Shown: positions 10,886 to 21,110 of the stretch, piece by piece
How positions within the stretch are numbered: the stretch's first letter is position 1
How the letters are laid out: every line of letters begins with the position of its first letter
Source of the DNA: Archivesica marissinica
Lineage: Eukaryota; Mollusca; Bivalvia; Venerida; Vesicomyidae
Assembly: GCA_014843695.1 (NCBI GenBank)
Contig: CM026390.1
Span: 4,337,971-4,401,970 of the forward strand
DNA length: 64,000 nucleotides
Reading direction: 5' to 3'
The notes under the pieces: model-generated
Told to the model about the DNA's origin: nothing
Seen by the model: the letters and a program-made list of their open reading frames with translations, nothing else
The model's database searches: none
Program-made: the position numbers and the translations under genes

Positions 10886-11835
10886 TCTGTACGTTACACA
10901 GACTCTAACACTAGAGGTACGATAGAAGTCAGCCTTTATTCAACAGGCTGCTATTCATTGGACATCTTCAATTTGGTTTATCAGTGTTTGGGTATGAGAC
11001 GACCAAATCTCGGAGCCATATTCGGATTTGAGATGGTGTCTCACTAGACTAGAGTCTGGTAAGCCATGAACGTAAGGAGTTCGGATTTGACATGGATGTT
11101 TCTACATAGAAACCCTAATGTTTGGTTAGCTCTCTTTGTTGACCTATTTCTGTGAGCGTCCCGCGACATATTATTTGAGATATCCACGCCAAGGTATTTG
11201 GGCGAAGCGACCGACTCAAGTAGGCCTCCGTGGAGTTTATATCGATTGGGAATAGGGTGTTTCCTTCTGGTGACGTGGATAACATGACATTTGGAGGGGT
11301 TAAATCCCACTCCAACTCCCACTCTTCTGATCTCTTAAGACTGTTTTGAAATGTGGCCGACTCATTTGCAGATGTCAGTGATAGATATACTGCAGTATCA
11401 TCTGCAAAGATACGGACTTTGGAACTAATGTTCTGTGGGAGGTCATTTTTATAGGCTGGGAATATGAGGGGTCCAAGTACGGATCCCTGTAGAACTCCAG
11501 AAGATACAGGAATGGCTTCTGAACTGATACCATTACGGACAACTAACTGGAGTCTATTATCTAGTAAACTCTTAATCCACCTTAATGTTAAATATTGTTT
11601 TACCACTGACTCCATAGCCATGTATTTTAGTAGTACTTTCTCGTGATTGACTTTATCGAAAGGCTTACTGAAATCTAATAGGACGAGATGTACGTGTTGC
11701 TTATAGACTGAGGTAACCATGTCATTGACTAGCATTACTAATTGGATCACACATGCCCCCCCTAAAACCATGCTGCAAGTGGTACAGAATACTGTAGTTT
11801 GTGAAGTGTTTTACTACCGAAGTGAAATATGTGTT
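10886..11835 (-). pseudogene. Frameshifted LINE reverse-transcriptase remnant
   Basis: Minus-strand RT pseudogene of a different LINE from that at 8.56-10.31 kb. The largest intact piece (11115-11771) shows LLDFSKPFDKV (residues about 31-41), SGVLQGSVLGPLIF (91-104, with Leu replacing the usual Pro of GVPQG) and FADDTAVYL (122-130, catalytic aspartates). A frameshift near 11300 moves the homology to the frame of 11044-11322 (FNPSKCHVIHVTR, PKYLGVDIS, ANQTLGFLCRNI). Downstream, around 10886-11045, translations with stops still match the conserved RT C-terminus (IKADFYRTSSV). Upstream, at a run of seven G on the minus strand (11757-11767), the frame slips again from QHGFR. At least three disruptions make it non-functional. 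Confidence 0.85.
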
Positions 11836-12842
11836 CTAAAACTATGCATAGAACACACGTCAATGAGATAGGCCTAGTTAATTCGCAAATATAGAAATGC
11901 TATTTTTGACCAAACTGTAGTGGGAAAAGGAAATATAATATAGGATTAGCGGTTAGATTGCGTTAATCCAAACTGAAACTTATTGATTACATATTTTTGC
12001 CAGAAGAAATTTAAGAAATGAGTATGTATGCATGGCTTTTGTATGTATCAAACAGTATTCCTTCCGGATGCAACCAACAGCCATCTCGAGCTGGCACTTC
12101 CGGTATAATACGTTCTGGCTATGTAGTCACCATACTTATTGCATGGCCGTCCAATCTCACATACATACTTCTGGTACCTCATTAAATCCATAAAAGAGAC
12201 TTATATTCATACATTACACAATGCAGTAGCGAGGATGCGTTCCTCGTGCCTTCCGATTGGACCAACAACGTCCTTTGATGGCAAAATACAACCAGTTATC
12301 ATCTTGATGTATCCAAATGTTTGTCTTGAAAGAGACCTGTAAATGTACATGCGAACTTTATCTATATGTAATGCGCAGAGACTATAAGTGATAATTATAT
12401 CAGAGAAAGGCAGACAGTAAATAAACGATGCTATGCTATATAAATGGACTGTCCCACTTCCTTGAGACACTCCAATTAAATGAGATATATTGTCGAAATA
12501 CTTGTATTATCTTATAAGTATATAATTTTATTTAATTTTATATTTGTTATCGATATATCAGTTATTTACTTCGTGAGTTCATAAAGTGTTGCCATGTACG
12601 TGGCAGTTAGCGTATTAGTATTGATGTCACAAAGAAGACTTGGCTTTAGATCATTATTCTGGAATATTTTTAAATAGTATTGACAAAACATTTATATTAC
12701 TTCGGCTACGCAATGAAATCTGAAAGTAGTACGTTACCTGGGACATTTTGTTTCCAATTGCAGATAGTGTATAGTTGTATTAAACATGGTTCTGTTCCGA
12801 GATAGCTTTGACAGATTCTCTTCTGCTTCATCTTACGGCATC

Positions 12843-12845
<3 letters not shown>
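11836..12845. other. AT-rich spacer with no recognised feature
   Basis: Only short frames with no recognisable motif. No tandem array, SINE or RNA gene was identified. Confidence 0.5.

Positions 12846-12900
<55 letters not shown>
12846..12900. repeat. (CT)n microsatellite
   Basis: About 27 uninterrupted CT dinucleotides, with a slightly impure right edge (TTTCTCTTCC) leading into a pyrimidine-rich stretch to about 12945. Confidence 0.98.
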
Positions 12901-12904
<4 letters not shown>

Positions 12905-13420
12905 TCCTTCCTGTTTTCTGCTTTCTTTCTCTTTCGCTCTGCCTTTGCTGAGTTGCTGAGTTTGCATCTGCAGATGCAATACGGTTGATAGCAAGGCCAG
13001 AGGCATGTATTCTTTGTGATTTAGTAGTTGTTGTCAATGTGTTGTGTAGCAGCGGATGCCATCTTTTCGTTCACACTCTAGAACATATAAATTTATGTAC
13101 GTATTCACTCAAGCCCATACAAGTCTTTGTCTTCTAATGGAACCAAGCATTACACCAGTATCTTGTCTATCATTGGATAAACCAAGCAAAAGATAGGACA
13201 CAGACGTTTATCCATTGTAGCTTGGTGAACACGGTTGAGTGATTGATAGACAGAGAATATGCATATTATGGGCGTAATTAATTTGAAATATGATTTCACG
13301 GTTATAATTGATTTCATTAAAGACATGCTTGATAGTTTCCATTGTCCATCTTTCTGCTCATATTCCCTTACTGTGTATTTACAATATTTAAATGTTGTTC
13401 CGGAGAATTATATTGTCTAG
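12901..13420. other. Spacer with no recognised feature
   Basis: Pyrimidine-rich at the left edge, otherwise unremarkable AT-rich DNA without a recognisable gene. Confidence 0.5.
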
Positions 13421-13423
13421 TTT

Positions 13424-13490
13424 AAACTTTATTTATTTTACAACGATTGTGAAACAAGCTTTAACAACGTATATATATATAATAATCACT
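13424..13490 (-). mobile_element. SINE family B tail fragment
   Basis: TTATTTTACAACGATTGTGA followed by AACAAGC matches the tail at 25540 and, less closely, 35150. Only the tail remains, ending in a short TA repeat. Confidence 0.75.
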
Positions 13491-13754
13491 TGTCACTGGG
13501 CGATTATGCATACATTTTACGACTTAATGTCTGCCATGTCTAAGAAAACTAATTTTTCAAATACATTTTAACAGTATTTATAAACTATAATGATTGTTAA
13601 CTTGTATACTTCTATACACTGTTAAAAAACCAATGCTCTTCTGAAAAAACTGTTCATACTATATTATATAATTATGTAACTATGCTAATTGTGTAGGCTA
13701 TTAACATTGTTATGAAATGTTTAATGCTGAATAAATTATTCGTATTTATAAAGC

Positions 13755-13935
13755 TATATACAGCCAAGCCTAGTGTTAGTGGTCACCTCCATTAAGCAAC
13801 CAACCTGTATTAAGAAGCCAGTTTCCAGATTCCCAATATCTTACTTTATTATACATTTGACCTCTATTAAGCAACGACCTTTGCTAAGCAGCCACCTTCT
13901 GTGATTCCATTAGTTAGCTTAATACAGGTTTGATT
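13755..13935. repeat. Decayed interspersed repeat with inverted CTGTATTAAG motifs
   Basis: The block has several copies of a TTAAGCAACC/TTAAGAAGCC/CTAAGCAGCC motif. Inverted ends, CCTGTATTAAG near 13807 and CTTAATACAGG near 13918, suggest a small transposon remnant. A related stretch (GGCCACCTGTCTTAAGCAGCC) lies at 22330-22360, flanking the hAT-like element. Confidence 0.5.
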
Positions 13936-14290
13936 GTAATTCACTTGTGTGACCTGTAAGCTACGGTGCAAGCATTTGTGGTATTAAACATTTCTCATGC
14001 ATTGAGGCTGTTCAGAATAGGGCTCTCGGGTTTTTTCCTAGGAATTCGTATTTATACCCCAATACAGCATAATGGTGAAATTGGGTGGGAACCTATATTT
14101 GTTCGATAACTTCCATTTGTAAGCAGTTTCTATGTTAGATAGACATAACAAACATTTCACGGCTGAATAAACTCATTGCCTTGTGGGCTTGTGTGCCTTG
14201 TAAGAACTTGATTTTCAATGTCAATATGCACTACACTCGGTTAAATGTTAGCACACATTTTTCATCATATTGCAATTTGTTGATGAATTA

Positions 14291-14508
14291 AAAACGTTAT
14301 CAATAACTTATATTAATCACTCTCGTTGGCGCGGATGAAAGCGTAAATGTGGTCATTCGTGTGGGAGGAAACCGGAGAACCCAGAGAAAACCTACCTGTC
14401 CGATATGGCCACCATCGTACCATCTCACATACTTTCCGGTCCAAGGTTCGAACCCAGGTTGCATTGGTGAGAAGCGAGCGCGCTAACCTCTGCGCTAATC
14501 GACAGCCG
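14291..14508 (-). mobile_element. SINE family B, copy 2
   Basis: Minus-strand copy. The tRNA-like head has an A-box-like TTAGCGCAGAGGTTAGCGCG and a B-box-like GGGTTCGAACCTTGG. The body includes GGTTTCCTCCCACACGAATG on the minus strand, and the tail contains GAGAGTGATTAATATAAG. The cytosine-rich central segment resembles the conserved domain of widely distributed animal SINEs (from memory; unchecked). Confidence 0.88.
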
Positions 14509-14660
14509 AATTGTGAAATTGGTCCTTCTCGTCGAGGCAGAAACAAACTACGTATAGGTTACAAGACTTAAAACTGAATATCATACTGTAGACTAATCAT
14601 TCCGTTGCATCACAGGGCCGCTTTCAGTAGGGTATAGCTCTTTTGCGTATTGAAACCGGA

Positions 14661-14892
14661 AGTCGTGATAAAGCAGTGATAGCGCGTTCGCTTCAAGTGC
14701 GAAATGCCCGGAGTTCTAGCCACGCTGGAGCTATTACGAGTGGCACACATTAGGCAAAGCATTTAATTTTCACATTGCCTATTCTCTCTCCCTCGTTACA
14801 ATGGATTCCATCAGGAATGAGGTCTCGAGAGTGATTAATATAAGTTGTAAGATATTATTTCGCAATCGAGCTAAAATAATTTGTATAAATTA
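14661..14892 (+). mobile_element. SINE family D, copy 3 (near full length)
   Basis: Plus-strand copy with head GTGATAAAGCAGTGATAGCG (A-box-like) and GGAGTTCTAGCC (weak B box). The body includes CACATTGCCTATTCTCTCTC and ATGGATTCCATCAGGAATGA, and the tail has AGAGTGATTAATATAAGTTG and TTCGCAATCGAGCTAAAATA. It is the best copy for defining the family. Confidence 0.85.
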
Positions 14893-14999
14893 AATTGGAA
14901 GATATGATGTTGAAGATCGCAACGTCTGTGTCCTTTTTGCAATGAGGTGGAAAATGAAAACCATGTTTATTGGAATGTCATTATATGTATAATGACTTG

Positions 15000-15068
15000 C
15001 GACAAGTGATTAATATAAGTTGTAAGAACGAGTTTCGCAATCGAGCAAAATAAATGTGTATAAACTAA
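15000..15068 (+). mobile_element. SINE family D tail fragment
   Basis: AGTGATTAATATAAGTTGTA and TTTCGCAATCGAGCAAAATA repeat the family D tail about 190 bp downstream of copy 3. It is tail only, probably a severely 5'-truncated copy. Confidence 0.8.
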
Positions 15069-15292
15069 CAGTGAACGGTAATCAGTATTTATGTTGCATT
15101 ATTTTTTATCTGGTATTTCTTTCGACGCCATGTTGAGTGGAATTTGTATTTTATTCTAAAATATGTTATGCTACCTGAGTTTAGACAAGCGCATTAATGT
15201 AAGTATGATCACTGTTGGCAGTACTATTTATTTCACATGCTATAAAAGAGAATGTTATTCACTAACAAATATTAGAGGCATGAACACCCACG

Positions 15293-15491
15293 GGCACTCG
15301 GCGTGAACCTAGCACACAATAAAGGAGAACATGCCCCCTACTGACTATAGTACATGGGGGCATTATCATAAATATGTGTATTATTTGCATAGTGTGCACA
15401 TTTATGTTGCATAGGACCATGGGGGAGGGTTTGGTCATTGGAGGAGGGTCAATATTCTCCTTTATTGTGTCCTAGGTTCACGCCGAGTGCC
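15293..15491. mobile_element. Foldback (MITE-like) element with 37-bp inverted arms
   Basis: The left arm 15293-15329 (starting GGCACTCGGCGTGAACCTAG) is the reverse complement of the right arm 15455-15491 with one mismatch in 37. Inside, ATGCCCCC near 15330 pairs with GGGGGCAT near 15355, giving a second hairpin. The whole 199-bp unit has no coding capacity. I could not see a clear target-site duplication. Confidence 0.85.
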
Positions 15492-15529
15492 TATTTGAAA
15501 ACCGATAAGCCCATGCCTTGGTATGTATG

Positions 15530-15868
15530 TATATTCAATTAATGTCAAACCGCTTGCGGGACCTAGACATGTTTCCTGGACAGGCTTAGCTGACATAGCG
15601 GTTAACCAGTACTAAGCAAATGTGTGTATATTATTCTTATCGTTTGCGTTGGATATACACCACACTCCGTCCGTGCACAGTACTTCAACCCTCTTCAGTA
15701 AAGGCCGTCAATGGCGTTGAGGAGTATCTCGTTGAAGTTGAAGTTTGTGAGGTGCCTTGCTCAATGGCATTTTAAATTACATACGTTGCCTGACCGAGTA
15801 TCGAACCCGGGACCGTTCGATACCAAATCCGACGTTCTACCATTGGCTCTACGCTTTACCACTAATAT
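15530..15868 (-). mobile_element. SINE family A copy interrupted by a 115-bp insertion
   Basis: The minus-strand family A tail and body (15530-15630, GGTTAACCAGTACTAAGCAA) stop at TGTGTGTA. The same element resumes at about 15747 with TGTGAGGTGCCTTGCTCAAT and continues through the B-box complement ATCGAACCCGGGACC to the head near 15868. The intervening segment, 15631-15746, is absent from the copy at 5421. Confidence 0.82.
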
Positions 15869-17367
15869 GGTAAATACAAATGAAACAACCTGTTTCGCCT
15901 GTATTCAAGTGTTGTGAGGTTTAGCTCAGCCAGCCAGCCAGTCAGTCTATCTATCTCTGTAAAAAAAAATGGCGGAAAGTAGACCACCCACATTTCTTGG
16001 GTAAAAACCAGTACTAAAGTCCACATCTCTAACCGCGCAACTAGTTTGAGTTTTGCATAGATATTGCCGTCTTCATGGCCGTAGACCAATTGTGTTGCTC
16101 TTCGAGTTCGTTCCACAATTTCAATAATAAACATGATAGTGTTCTTTGACACACTATTGTCAGCCACACTAGGGGTAGCATTTTCAATTGGGGTACGACT
16201 TCCTGGCTTTTTCGTAGACACATATTAAACATAATTAGATACACTCTTCATTTGAAGCAACGTGAAGCAAGTCAAGCAACTCAGCTTCGACGCGACGTGC
16301 TAAACAAACAACGAAACGTGACAACAGACTGGTAATAGTACAAACACTACTGTTAACTTCATAGTGAGTTTATCGATTGGAGCACAACCTTGTCATATAC
16401 CATCTTTTACTGTAAATTGTGTTGATATTTACACACAGTGATTAAAATCGAAAATCGTCGCGTACAATGGACACCTATGCTGGGGCGTATGACATTGGTT
16501 CGAATTGACTAGGGTATATGTAAGGTGTGCAGGGGCGTATCTGAGTATCTGAATATATTGCATATTCCTGTCCAATCGATGCAAAGTTCACAAAATATAT
16601 GTTTCCAGAATTAACTGAGAGTGTCTGCCAAAACTCCGAATGATTGTCTCCAACGTTGCGTCCCTCCTATTCCTGGTACCGCCCCTGGCCCTGTCACGAC
16701 CGCCATGTCATGAGCAGGCATTTGCTCTATCGATTCCAACCTGTCAATGTATGCACCAAACGATGCATCATGGAACACTCTTTAAACGCATATATAACAA
16801 TTATTTCTCCGGTTTGTTTTCATCAAACTATGTTCAAGACACGTTAGAAAGCCAAAGTCACAATCGTGATATGCAGACGACAATTAGTTTTAGTTTAAAC
16901 ATATTTTATTGCTATCAAAGAACATACATATATACAGACTGCACAATAGTTGTACAACAAATGAAATGTAACGAATATTATATGAGTGAAACTGTTATAA
17001 TTTATATGAAGCAAATGGGTTGACATGCGCGTAGCTAGGCCTAAATATGGATTACGCACCATTCTAGGGGATCTGGGGGCATCACCCCGAGAATTTTTCC
17101 CCGCTATTTGGTCTCAGGTGACTTTTGCCTACTATTAACATCAGCTACAATCAATATATGTTGGCATTTCGTTTATGTCTGCTTTCTTGTGAATGATCAA
17201 TGTCAGTGTCCCCCCTTACCCCCTTACGATCCAGTTTGTATTGCATTTTTGCATTTTCAAAATAAATCTTACGCACGTGCGTACATGCGTGCGCCTGGTT
17301 GGGTCACACGTTTTACTAACATTAGTGGCGACCCTCCCCTGCATTTGTAATCTATATCACAGACATC
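15869..17367. other. Spacer with no supported gene
   Basis: Contains frames of up to 127 codons (16640-17023 plus, 15862-16221 minus) without recognisable domains, plausible splice context or biased composition. A tetranucleotide-like CAGC/TCTA patch lies at 15925-15955. Confidence 0.45.
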
Positions 17368-17790
17368 CACCCAGGCCAAGATAGATAGTCATACTTGATG
17401 TTTCTAAGCAGCTATTATACCAGGCTACGTATACCCGGTCTTGTGGGGTCACATCGCCTACTTTGCTCGCTATTTATACTAAAGTGGTCCGGAGTCGTAA
17501 TTCTGTGGTTTTCGAAGGGGTGGTGTCCCGTTTACTAAGTGTAGGCCTCACCCAGGCCACGATAGAGAGTCATACTTGATGTTTCTAAGCAGCTATTATA
17601 CCAGACTACATACGTATATTATTGTGGGTTCTCATCACCTACTTTACACGCTATTTAATACCAACGAGGCCCGTACCCGTATTTGGTGTTGCTAAGCAGT
17701 TATTACACCAGTCTGCATATGCATACATGTTATATGGTCGCATCGCCTAGTTTGCTAGCTACCCAATACCATAGCGATCCCTTAGCTATG
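17368..17790. repeat. Degenerate tandem repeat, about 179-bp period, 2-3 copies
   Basis: AGTCATACTTGATGTTTCTA followed by AGCAGCTATTATACCAG occurs at about 17388 and 17567. A third, weaker copy (GTTGCTAAGCAGTTATTACACCAG-like) starts near 17687. The following segment, with the TCGCCTAC/TTTGCTAGCTA words, also repeats. Confidence 0.8.
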
Positions 17791-17850
17791 CTATTTTTTC
17801 TTATGGTGCTGACCCATTAACTAAGTGTAGTGTCTGCCCAGCATTGTATA

Positions 17851-18136
17851 GTGTGTTTTACGTTTATTTATCGTCGCTACCTGTTGCCAATATGAGCGCC
17901 GCCTCCTGAAGAGATTAGTCATTTTAGATTTTGGAGGATAGTGTATGATACAGACAGAGACACATTCCAGAGTCTCCTCTGGTTCTTTTACGTGCACGGT
18001 GTAAAGCACCGACACGAGACCTCGGTTTAACGTCCCATCTGAAAGACTGTTAAATTTATTAGGGTCAGACGGGGGATCGAACCTGCGATCCCTGGATTAC
18101 CAGTCCAGCGTGTTACTACTGTATTACAGATCCGTC
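17851..18136 (-). mobile_element. SINE family C, full-length copy
   Basis: Read on the minus strand, a tRNA-like head at about 18060-18136 includes AACACGCTGGACTGGTAATC, which forms a 5-bp anticodon-like stem with loop CTGGTAA (GGT, threonine-like), and the B box GGTTCGATCCCC. The body contains the reverse complement of AAGCACCGACACGAGACCTC, and the tail ends in AAATAAACGTAAAACAC. The other copies are at 5922 and 24245. Confidence 0.9.
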
Positions 18137-18364
18137 TGTACATTGTAGAGTGTCATATGTGGCATTAGCAATTACACAATGCTATCTACCTATGCCTAAT
18201 CACGGTTGTCATTCTTACGGCGGTGTTTGGGTCTATGGTTCATATTTCCACTTTTATCGCTAATCCAATCACTCACTTATATACTGTAATGGTGTAGATA
18301 TCATGATAAAATATGTTCTTATCCAATTACTAGAATCCTAGTTATATCTATATATGTATAACTT

Positions 18365-18475
18365 TATATTTCCATATATTATTGTCATGTGTAAATGTTT
18401 AAAATTGCATCTGTAATTGTGAAGCGCAATAGAATAATTTTTAATTTTTGCGCTATATAAATGCTATGTATTTGT
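18365..18475. mobile_element. Possible retroposon 3'-end fragment
   Basis: AATTGTGAAGCGCAATAGAA and TTTTTGCGCTATATAAATGC form a small GCGCAA/TTGCGC hairpin followed by an AT-rich tail. Such ends recur in many invertebrate retroposons (general knowledge), but there is no second copy in this window. Confidence 0.35.
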
Positions 18476-19031
18476 ATTTAATTATATAGGGTCTCATTGC
18501 CAAGTTTGCTAGATATTCTCTATCCAATATGCTAAATTGTCTGTAATTGTAATTTCATTGTTTTATACCCTTTGTCGATTAATGAGATTGTCATAATAAT
18601 GGAACATTACAAGGGGAGTTAATTATTTTCAAGTTAGTGTTTGCTGGAAATATTTAATGTTTGCTGCAAATGAGGGCTCACTAATGATGGCTGAATTGTG
18701 TTCAATCACAATCGGAAGAGTGTTGGTGTTATTTATTATTGTTCATTAGAAAGGCGGTAGGATTATTTTGTTGATTATTTTGTTTTGTTTCGAAAGCTCA
18801 CATGTTTAGAAGATTGTTTTGGTGAATTAGTCTCCACTCAGGGATTTGATTTGCATAAGAGCACACTTGTAGTTGCTACTGCTGGGCGCGAACACTGTTA
18901 CACTGGGTATCGCACATCTAAAGGCTGTTCAAACCGAACTCGCTACCACTGCACTATTAACTAAATCACTAATTTTAGTCTATTCATTATTTTCTATTTT
19001 CATTTCAAATGATTTATTTGGCCTTTGAAAG
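18476..19031. other. AT-rich spacer with no recognised feature
   Basis: No reading frame or repeat of note. The phrase AAATATTTAATGTTTGCTGC contains a short local duplication only. Confidence 0.5.
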
Positions 19032-19110
19032 ACATTGACATGGTTCCCTAGTCAGGCATAGCCGACCTATGGGGTTAACCACTACAAAGCAAAGTGTGTG
19101 AGGTTGTTTG
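19032..19110 (-). mobile_element. SINE family A fragment
   Basis: TAGTCAGGCATAGCCGACCT and GGTTAACCACTACAAAGCAA are diverged reverse-complement matches to the family A body. Confidence 0.65.
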
Positions 19111-19250
19111 ATGTATGGGCGTAATGCTACACTGTATCCTAGCATTACCGGGTTCCGGCGATACAGTACATAGCAAACTGCTAGAGTGATGGAACCTTGC
19201 TTGGCATATTCCTATGCTCGGTGTATTTGACTATTTACATCTGTGTTTAA

Positions 19251-19290
19251 CATGTCTACGTCCCCGCGAGGGGTTCGACATTAACGGAAG
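19251..19290 (+). mobile_element. SINE family A tail fragment
   Basis: CATGTCTACGTCCCCGCGAG followed by GGGTTCGACATTAACGGAAG matches the tail at 5586-5625, ending in a GATAGATAG repeat. It lies in inverted orientation to the fragment at 19032. Confidence 0.8.
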
Positions 19291-19318
19291 ATAGATAGTT
19301 TAAAATATTTATGTAGTG

Positions 19319-19443
19319 TATTCCGGCGTGGGTAGAACATGGGCCATGCTGCCTCAGTTGGTAGAGCAATCTTACTAGTGTTCGGGAGGTCATTGGTTCG
19401 AGTCCCAAGTTGGGTCACTAACTTTCCCGCTCTTTCTTTGCTT
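19319..19443 (+). mobile_element. tRNA-like SINE family F, unit 1
   Basis: The head GCCTCAGTTGGTAGAGCA (A box) and GGTTCGAGTCC (B box) lie about 239 bp upstream of an almost identical module at 19558. Both are preceded by GTGGGTAGAACAT and followed by CTCTTTCTTTGCTTGGTCAC, so the repeated unit is longer than a tRNA. The acceptor arms pair poorly here. Confidence 0.75.
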
Positions 19444-19557
19444 GGTCACTTTAATGGCGACAAGGTATGGTATGGGTATGGATATGGTACGGCCATAGGA
19501 GTAGGGGTGCGGCTCCAGGGATCGGAGTGTGGCTCCTAAAGAGGGAAGAGTGTAGTG

Positions 19558-19690
19558 TATTTTGGTGTGGGTAGAACATTGGCCTGACTAGCTCAGTTGG
19601 TAGAGCTGTCCGACTAGTGTTCGGGAGGTCGTGGGTTCGAGTCCCATGTCAGGTCACTAACTTTTCCACTCTTTCTTTGCTTGGTCACTT
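19558..19690 (+). mobile_element. tRNA-like SINE family F, unit 2 (threonine-like cloverleaf)
   Basis: The tRNA-like part runs from 19582 to 19655. The acceptor GCCTGAC pairs with GTCAGGT. The D stem is GCTC/GAGC, and the anticodon stem TCCGA/TCGGG has loop CTAGTGT (anticodon AGT, threonine). The T arm is GTGGG-TTCGAGT-CCCAT. One extra base sits between the D and anticodon stems. Because the flanks are shared with unit 1 at 19319, I favour a SINE over a functional tRNA gene. Confidence 0.72.
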
Positions 19691-21110
19691 TATTTATATA
19701 ATTCTGGGCTAATTTCGCTGACCAAAGCATAGTTCAATAGCATTCTGTTGCATGTATCGGTAGCCTGATGCAACTGTCACATGACTGGTCCAGCAGAGGA
19801 ATATAAACAAACAAATCATTGGGAGAATATTTCCACCGAAACTGATACGGTGTATGAGCAATTCAGGTAGCTATCTAAATTTTAAAAATCTACACCTAAC
19901 CCGAAAAATAGTTTCTATACCATTTCTGATTAACACCAATAAGTGATGTTACTATATCAAAATAAGATATTCAACAAGTTATGGTGGATAAATAAAAAAT
20001 AACAAGTATGCCGTGCATAGGTGTGTAGGTGCCATGATGTCTTAGAGTTCCTCATATAAACGTGTGCCTTTGCGATAGCTGAATTGAGCAGCAAGGTCAC
20101 ATGATGAAGCTAAAGCTGTCAACAAGAGTTTTTTGAAGTTGTTTTCACGACTTAAGAAAATAATAATATACTGCAAGTGCAATTAAGATTTAATACTGGC
20201 CATTTCATGTGGGATTTACGCCGAGCATTGGTTCCACCACTCTATATATTTTGAATGTCCATACACTGCAAACCATTTTAACCCTTTCCCTCAGAGAAGC
20301 ACCTCATTACCAATACGACATACATTGACAAACCAATGTTCATTAATAATAAAGGCCAGAATCTGTTGTAGTCCCAGTAATATCTATGGATGTGGGATAG
20401 ATATTGCGACTACTTATCCATGGCATGATAGCTAAATGGCTGTCATTTGTATGGAGATATACTAGTATATTAACCTAAATCTCTATGAGGGAAAGGGTTA
20501 AGTGACTGACAACATTTTACCTTTCATTCATAAAAATCTCGAATAAAATTGATTGTTTACTTTCTGAGATAAGTCGATAAAACGGTGGCACCTCACTCCC
20601 AGTATTCCGGATTAACGTCATCAGTTTTCACCTACATTTAACATTTATGGAAATTGCCTAGAAATGATATCAATAAGGAACACTAACTTTAATACCACTG
20701 TACCAAATGTTGTCTATATGAATTCTGTATCTACAACACTAACATTTAGTTTGACTTAGACAAACACATGGGGCATACGTCATTACCCCTTCTAACACCC
20801 TAACTGAAATGTTATGCTTTTTCATGTAAATGTATCTCGTCAGTAAGCTTACAACATGCATATTATTATATAAAAATAATTGTTACAACCTTCTAGAAGG
20901 GTCTTAAATGATGTAATTGTTCTTGTGTATTCTTTAACATAATGATGTAATTGTTCTTGTGTATTCTTTAACATAATGTTGAAATACACATAGGTATTAA
21001 CGTAATGAGTTATGTAAAGGAAGGACATTTTTCTATCATAAAAACGCAAATATTTTTATATTTAAAAATATGCCACATACATGATAATATTAGCACAGTT
21101 AAACCTGTAC
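19691..21110. other. AT-rich spacer with a short direct duplication
   Basis: The only structure seen is a two-copy direct repeat of about 32 bp at 20907-20975 (ATGATGTAATTGTTCTTGTG). No gene is supported. Confidence 0.55.

Noticed and set aside
15862..16221. A 119-codon minus-strand frame
   Set aside because: It overlaps a SINE head at one end and another open minus-strand frame (16041-16244), and has no recognisable protein features.
16640..17023. A 127-codon frame
   Set aside because: No recognisable domain or compositional bias, an overlapping alternative frame is open, and the Kozak and splice contexts are not convincing.
19582..19655. Functional tRNA-Thr gene
   Set aside because: The module shares long flanks with a second copy, has an extra junction base and sits among SINE fragments, so a SINE head is likelier. 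Not excluded.
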